A stretch of DNA of 64,000 nucleotides from an uncultured Dysosmobacter sp. GTDB taxonomy: Bacteria; Bacillota; Clostridia; Oscillospirales; Oscillospiraceae. This document shows, one piece after another, positions 59,718 through 64,000 of this stretch. Where the stretch lies: the NCBI GenBank assembly GCA_934565855.1, contig CAKTIO010000003.1, positions 193,733 to 257,732 on the forward strand, written 5' to 3'. The notes under the pieces were generated by a model, which worked only from the letters and a program-made list of their open reading frames with translations, did not search any database and had not been told where the DNA came from. A program made the translations under genes and the position numbers. Every line of letters starts with the position of its first letter. The stretch's first letter is position 1.

Positions 59718-60814
59718 AGCGGGCGCTGGTATGGATTGCCGCAGGATGTCTGCTATTGTCCGGCTGCGGCAATGTCTCTGCAGAACATCCGGACACCTCC
59801 CAGACGCCGCTGGTATATGTGGACTGGTCTCAGCTGGATGCCCTCAACGAAGCATCGCCGGGACCGCAATACACCTATTTCGCCCCTTACAGCGGCAGCG
59901 GTCCGCTTCAGCCCCGGGAGGACTATGGAACTCTCCTTCCCTATATTGGTGCTGATTTGAGCGTGAACAACTATATTTGCGACCAACTGCCCGCATATGG
60001 GCTTGCAACCAAGGATGGTAAGCTGGTCACAGAGCCGGTATATGCCGATATTCAATATACAGGGGCATTTCTTCTGCTTTACCGTGGGACCCAGGAGCTG
60101 TACCGGTCCTATCAAAACGGCGAAAGTCAGGAGCCGCGGGGCAGCTTTCATATAACAGTCGCCGCCCAGGACGGCAGCTGGGTCCGGGAATTTGAGTCTG
60201 GCTCCTTCCTGCGTGCAGATGACCATCTGTTGGCTCTGGCTGACACGGAAGCCCTCCGTTTCATCGACACAGAGGGAAATACTGCCGCCAGCTTTTCCAA
60301 CCAGCTGTTCCAGCCCTATTTCCACCCGGAATCCTTCTGGGGCAATGAAGGTGGTCCCTGGCTGATAGATTTCAGCGATGGTATAGCTTACGTACTTTCC
60401 TATAATGATGGAACAGAGGACGACCCTCTTCGGCTGTATCTGGATCTGTCCACGGAGCAGGTCTTAGAGCAGCCTCCGGCAGGCTATCCCATAGAACCGG
60501 ACTTTGACGTCTGGCAGGACCCTCCAAAGCTTGACGGATACCGGTATCTATCCGAGATTTCCGATCCGGTCACACACGTTTCCTATTACCTTGGCAACCG
60601 CGCCGACGGGTATTTAGATCTTCTGGACGAGGATTGTCAGGTCTTAGTGGAGGGTCTTGAACAGAACTGGTTTGATGAACAGGATGTAATAGGCGGCTGT
60701 CTTCTCACCTGGGAAAACGCCATGTCGCCAGATAAACAGCAGTGGTCCGTTTTCCGGGACCTGCTGACCGGAGAGGAGACCTTCCGCTTTCCCCTGCGCA
60801 CCAACAGTGACTAA
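59714..60814 (+). CDS. Putative lipoprotein of unknown function
   Basis: The 366-residue protein starts in the stop codon of the PstS-like gene (ATGA) and has lipobox LSGC (Cys18). The mature part contains WG-like segments (YGLATKDGKLVTEPVYADIQ) and many aromatic and acidic residues. These suggest a beta-propeller or WG-repeat-like extracytoplasmic domain. The tight overlap predicts a partnership with the PstS-like protein. Confidence 0.72.
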   Translation: MKRALVWIAAGCLLLSGCGNVSAEHPDTSQTPLVYVDWSQLDALNEASPGPQYTYFAPYSGSGPLQPREDYGTLLPYIGADLSVNNYICDQLPAYGLATKDGKLVTEPVYADIQYTGAFLLLYRGTQELYRSYQNGESQEPRGSFHITVAAQDGSWVREFESGSFLRADDHLLALADTEALRFIDTEGNTAASFSNQLFQPYFHPESFWGNEGGPWLIDFSDGIAYVLSYNDGTEDDPLRLYLDLSTEQVLEQPPAGYPIEPDFDVWQDPPKLDGYRYLSEISDPVTHVSYYLGNRADGYLDLLDEDCQVLVEGLEQNWFDEQDVIGGCLLTWENAMSPDKQQWSVFRDLLTGEETFRFPLRTNSD

Positions 60815-60823
60815 ACAGGAACA

Positions 60824-61243
60824 TCAGCTTCCGGGCTGGTTCTTTTCCAGCCAATGGTGAACCTCTTCCAGCAGCCGGACATGGAACCAACAGGCACCGT
60901 AGCACACGGCGCGGACGATCTGTCCATCCATCCACACCACAGTACAATCTGTCTCCGGACAGAATTCCACCGGTGTCACATCAGACAATCCGTCCTTCAG
61001 CACCGCTCCAAACAGCATTCCGGAGGAAACCGCTTTTTCGCCCTCTTCTGTTTTTGCCCTCCCTCTGCCATCCAGAAGGTAGCCAATGCGTCCGTTTCCC
61101 TGCTGGTATTCCCCTGCGGGGACCTGCTCACCGCAAAGATCAAAACAGCTGGCAAAGGTTTTCAATCCCTCCGGAGAGATCCATGTCCACAGCGGCTCCT
61201 GCTGTAAGCGAAGCAGCAGCGTTTCCAAGCTTACTTCTTTCAT
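60824..61243 (-). CDS. Stand-alone cyclic-nucleotide-binding-like domain protein
   Basis: The ATG at 61243 follows GGAGG; the longer open frame upstream has no support. The 139-residue protein resembles the Crp/Fnr effector beta-roll (PAGEYQQGNGRIGYLLDGRG, GEKAVSSGMLFGAVLKDGL, then TVVWMDGQIVRAVCYGACWF). It lacks the helix-turn-helix domain that would follow in a regulator. The phosphate-binding motif is not clearly conserved, so ligand binding is uncertain. It lies 65 bp after the 507-residue gene. Confidence 0.65.
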   Translation of the reverse strand: MKEVSLETLLLRLQQEPLWTWISPEGLKTFASCFDLCGEQVPAGEYQQGNGRIGYLLDGRGRAKTEEGEKAVSSGMLFGAVLKDGLSDVTPVEFCPETDCTVVWMDGQIVRAVCYGACWFHVRLLEEVHHWLEKNQPGS

Positions 61244-61308
61244 CTCCGATTCCTCCCCTAAGCATTCTGCCGTCAGAGCCTGTCTAACGGCAGATTTTTC
61301 ATGTGCCT

Positions 61309-62832
61309 TCAAGTGTCCTTCCAGTCCAGCGGCACCCGCTGATCCGCCAATTCCTTTCTGTACCACACCGCTTTCCATTCCAGCCTCTGCGGCGGCGTAA
61401 AATACAGGCTGGAACAGGTCTGATGCAGCTTTGGCTCTTCCTCCTCTGCACTGCCGCCCACAAAAATAGACACCGGACCGTCCGCACCACCAATCACACC
61501 AATGCAGGCTGCACCTACCTCCTCTGGCTGGGTGGAAATCTCCACAGCCCTCTGCCGAGGGTGGTCTCCCTCCCGGCAGTCGATAACCCGCAGCTCTCTG
61601 TCCGATAGCTCCGGCGTTACAGAATAAGTCAGTATTGCACCGTGCCGGGGATATTCCAAATTCCTTGACTGAAACGCTGTTTCCGGCAGCTCCAGTGGTT
61701 TCACGCCTTCCACAGTCAGCGTGTGGCAGACACCGCTCACGGGATGCACCAAGCTGATGGAGCTTCCTGCTTCCCCAATAAAGTGTGGTCCCGGATGCGG
61801 CATGGTCTCCTGCCGAAGCTCCAGGTCCACACTCCGAATTTTTCGGGGACCACGGTTTTCACTCCAGGGAAACGCCGCTCTCATGATTTCCCAGCCATAG
61901 ATCGGGTCCAACTGATAATGCGATATCAACTCCCGAACCTTTTCATCACAGGACTCTGGAAACACCGGGTCCCAGCAGACACCGCTGCCCTCGCTGCTCC
62001 GCAGTTCTCTTCCATTGATCCACAGCGACAGATCTACAGACATTTGCAGTGGATTCTCCGCTTGAAGCTCCATTTGCTGCTCCGGTGTAAAATCCGTGTC
62101 CACGCTCTCCGGCGTCAGCTTCCATTTCTGCTGAAAAGCAAGGATCTCCTCCGGAGCAATCCTTCTGCATAGATCCAAAACCACGCCTTTTCCACAGCGG
62201 TAAGCCGCCGGAATCAACCAATCATACCTTCCCCAGTGAAAGCCTTCATTCAGGGAAACCTCCTGCCCTGCACGCTCTCCCTTTTCACACTGCCCCCAGA
62301 GGCTTCCGGAAAAATAAACCTTCCACTCCGGTTTCGCAGGCAGAGCGGCTGCTTCATCCTTTGAAGCAAGGGCAGATAAACGCTCCCACTCCGCCTGCCG
62401 GGCGGAAAGATAGGCATAGGGGTCTTCCATAGGAAGCAGGCGCAGCTGCTCCTGAATGCAGCGTAAAGCCTTCTGCTGCTCTTCCATCAGCGGGTTTTCC
62501 TGAAGAAATGTATCAAACTGCTCCCTGTTCCACAAATGCGCCTGCTCCAGTGCAGCCGTATCTCCACAGGACAGCAGCAGCCGCAAAAAATCTGTGAAAT
62601 TATCTGCCAGCAGATGCACATAGGCTCCGTCTGCTTCCATAGGGCTCACTGAGAATACCCGGTCTCCAAAGTCCCGCAGCCTGCAAAAATGAATGCCATC
62701 CGTTCCTGCCCAGCCCAGGATCTCTGCTCCCTCGGGCGTACAGAAATATGGCGTATTATCATCCCGAAGAAGAAAACCAATGTATTCCGATTTTACGGAA
62801 AGCGCTGCAAATTTTGTATACAAATCTGTCAT
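61309..62832 (-). CDS. Soluble protein of unknown function with a GGADGP motif
   Basis: The 507-residue protein has no signal peptide or membrane segment. Residues 1-110 resemble SMI1/KNR4 (SUKH) proteins only loosely (GFLLRDDNTPYFCTPEGAEI). The C-terminal part contains ACIGVIGGADGPVSIFVG near residue 455. That resembles a conserved motif of the membrane decarboxylase beta subunits (OadB/GcdB), but here it lies in a soluble context. It starts 36 bp after the AEC carrier gene. No function can be assigned. Confidence 0.65.
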   Translation of the reverse strand: MTDLYTKFAALSVKSEYIGFLLRDDNTPYFCTPEGAEILGWAGTDGIHFCRLRDFGDRVFSVSPMEADGAYVHLLADNFTDFLRLLLSCGDTAALEQAHLWNREQFDTFLQENPLMEEQQKALRCIQEQLRLLPMEDPYAYLSARQAEWERLSALASKDEAAALPAKPEWKVYFSGSLWGQCEKGERAGQEVSLNEGFHWGRYDWLIPAAYRCGKGVVLDLCRRIAPEEILAFQQKWKLTPESVDTDFTPEQQMELQAENPLQMSVDLSLWINGRELRSSEGSGVCWDPVFPESCDEKVRELISHYQLDPIYGWEIMRAAFPWSENRGPRKIRSVDLELRQETMPHPGPHFIGEAGSSISLVHPVSGVCHTLTVEGVKPLELPETAFQSRNLEYPRHGAILTYSVTPELSDRELRVIDCREGDHPRQRAVEISTQPEEVGAACIGVIGGADGPVSIFVGGSAEEEEPKLHQTCSSLYFTPPQRLEWKAVWYRKELADQRVPLDWKDT

Positions 62833-62868
62833 ATAAGCCCCCCTGTCCGCGTCATAAATAGCGGCGGA

Positions 62869-63882
62869 TCAAAGCCAATTCATTCCCCGCAGCACCAGAA
62901 CCCAAAGGAAAATGGTCACCATACTAAGCGTCGTAGACCACACCACATACTGCCGCCCCAATTCTCCGGAGCAATTCATTTCCTCTGCCATCACTGCGCT
63001 GGCTACCGGAGCCGGAGAGCCATACAATGTGACCAACGCACTGATTACAGCAGGCGTCAGAGCAAACATTCCCAAGCGGTCCGCCAGCACTGCCATCGCA
63101 AAGCCTGCCAGAGGAGCAAGTCCCAAACGCAAAGCGCAGCCGGCAATCAACGGTTTTTTCAGCTCGCCCACCGCACTGAAATCCACCTGCGCCCCCAGCA
63201 GCACCAGCACCAACGGTGATGTCATCTGCGCCATACTTTCTAAAAAAGAATACAGCCACGGCAAGCTCCCGGAAATGGAAAACACAAGCTCTCCCTGTGC
63301 ATTCAGGGGAATCCACTGACGAATCACCAAGCACAGCAGACCTGCTACCTGTCCTAAAATCAACGGGTTTTTGCAAATGGACTTCAGCAGCTTCCAAACA
63401 TCCACATTCCGGTCCGCATCATCAGAATAAATCGTCAGAAACAGCACTCCCACTGCATTAAAATAAATAATGCTGGGAACCTGTAAGCTGGTCGCCACCG
63501 TATTTCCAGCAATTCCGCCCAAAGAAAGCGCGATTGCAGAACCAATAATCCCATAATTACTGCGAAATCCCATCTGAATGATCACGCCCTTTTGGCTTCT
63601 GGTCTGCGCGAAAAAATGCGCGCAAACCGCACCAACTACAGTCAAGCCAGCCAAGCTGATCACCACAAAAAGAATCAATGGCAGAGAAATTTCCTCTAAT
63701 CCCTTTAAGGAATACACGTTGCAAAACATCAAAATCGGAATTCCGACACGAAATGCAAACGCGTTAACTTTTTTCACGATTCCAGGTGTCAAATAACCCA
63801 ATTTTCTTCCCAATAAGCCCGACAGCATCAACAATACCATTGGGCAAATGGCGTTAAATGAAAACGAAAATGTCTCCAGCAT
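62869..63882 (-). CDS. AEC (auxin efflux carrier) family transporter
   Basis: The ATG at 63882 behind AGAGGAGAG gives 337 residues with about ten hydrophobic segments. The N-terminal MVLLMLSGLLGRKLGYL, the central GFRSNYGIIGSAIALSLGGI and the C-terminal LYGSPAPVASAVMAEEM with WSTTLSMVTIFLW match the AEC family, whose bacterial members move malate, malonate or other small acids. It lies directly downstream of the rRNA operon end. The substrate is unknown. Confidence 0.87.
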   Translation of the reverse strand: MLETFSFSFNAICPMVLLMLSGLLGRKLGYLTPGIVKKVNAFAFRVGIPILMFCNVYSLKGLEEISLPLILFVVISLAGLTVVGAVCAHFFAQTRSQKGVIIQMGFRSNYGIIGSAIALSLGGIAGNTVATSLQVPSIIYFNAVGVLFLTIYSDDADRNVDVWKLLKSICKNPLILGQVAGLLCLVIRQWIPLNAQGELVFSISGSLPWLYSFLESMAQMTSPLVLVLLGAQVDFSAVGELKKPLIAGCALRLGLAPLAGFAMAVLADRLGMFALTPAVISALVTLYGSPAPVASAVMAEEMNCSGELGRQYVVWSTTLSMVTIFLWVLVLRGMNWL

Positions 63883-63925
63883 TCGTGACTCTCCTCTGTT
63901 ATATCTGTCTCTTGAAACTCTATGC

Positions 63926-63958
63926 AATAAAAAAGCGACCTGCGTAAGCAAGTCGCTT
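63926..63958 (-). terminator. Terminator of the rRNA operon
   Basis: AAGCGACCTGC (63933-63943) and GCAAGTCGCTT (63948-63958) pair with one mismatch around a four-base loop. TTTTTATTG follows on the minus strand, just after the 5S 3' end. Confidence 0.85.
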
Positions 63959-63960
63959 CA

Positions 63961-64000
63961 TGTTGGCACTACCTATCTTTCCGGACCGTCACCAGTCAAG
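63961..64000 (-). rRNA. rrf: 5S ribosomal RNA, 3' end (partial)
   Basis: Read on the minus strand, the last 40 bases contain GGTGACGGTCCGGAAAGATA and then GGTAGTGCCAACA. This resembles the helix IV/V and helix I 3' strand of clostridial 5S rRNA, which ends in A-G-G-T-x-G-x-T/G-GCCA. A strong terminator follows at once. The 5' two thirds lie beyond the window, so this is a pattern match only. Confidence 0.72.

Noticed and set aside
61309..62832. Assignment as a sodium-pumping decarboxylase beta subunit from the GGADGP motif
   Set aside because: The protein has no membrane helices and no other decarboxylase feature, so the motif alone cannot support that function.

Overview
The window looks like a chromosome segment of a strict anaerobe of the Clostridia, most likely a gut-type Oscillospiraceae relative. 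The basis is strong AGGAGG ribosome binding sites, sigma-A style promoters, SLH and PKTG-type surface anchors, hybrid-cluster protein and rubrerythrin, selenium-trait genes, and the absence of respiratory or outer-membrane genes. This placement is an inference. I see no insertion sequences, CRISPR arrays or tRNA genes. One 5S rRNA 3' end sits at the right edge.

Left part (1-20 kb): an opine-type dehydrogenase fragment and a GltS-type carrier are divergent from an RpiR regulator. A LysR gene is divergent from a MATE exporter. A complete bioY-bioB-bioD-bioA operon follows under a perfect BirA operator. Next come a TetR regulator and a selenium-trait cluster (cysteine desulfurase family protein, YedE, short YedF, DUF3343). 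A coiled-coil protein and a frameshifted hydrolase precede a methyl-group cluster: homocysteine S-methyltransferase, BCCT transporter, M20 peptidase and MerR. This cluster is read from a textbook 19-bp-spacer MerR promoter.

Middle (20-44 kb): a D-glutamate cyclase-like gene, small secreted proteins, and three ECF sigma/anti-sigma pairs, one of them SigV/RsiV-like and one whose anti-sigma gene carries a frameshift. Between them lie msrC, a tyrosine recombinase with a large inverted repeat upstream, a glycosyltransferase fused to a MarR-type domain, a nitroreductase and hcp. A 1504-residue SLH-anchored beta-helix protein sits behind a c-di-GMP-I riboswitch, a 17-codon leader frame and an intrinsic terminator. 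An M20 amidohydrolase, a CdaR regulator and a D-glycerate pair (dehydrogenase and glycerate kinase) follow.

Right part (44-64 kb): a carboxylate-use cluster of about 9.5 kb holds a TctCBA transporter, an RraA-type aldolase, a DmpG-like aldolase, two D-2-hydroxyacid dehydrogenases, and LysR and RpiR regulators. A repeated AATGTAGT motif lies over two of its promoters. A second riboswitch-controlled surface protein (888 residues, PKTG sorting signal) follows. The end holds a VOC protein, rubrerythrin, a PstS-like lipoprotein pair, a lone cyclic-nucleotide-type domain, a soluble protein carrying a GGADGP motif, an AEC carrier and the end of an rRNA operon.

The points most worth a second look are the riboswitch/leader/terminator arrangement at 38.1-38.4 kb, the carboxylate cluster with its shared operator, the MerR-controlled methyl-transfer cluster with an altered BCCT aromatic motif, and the glycosyltransferase-MarR fusion.
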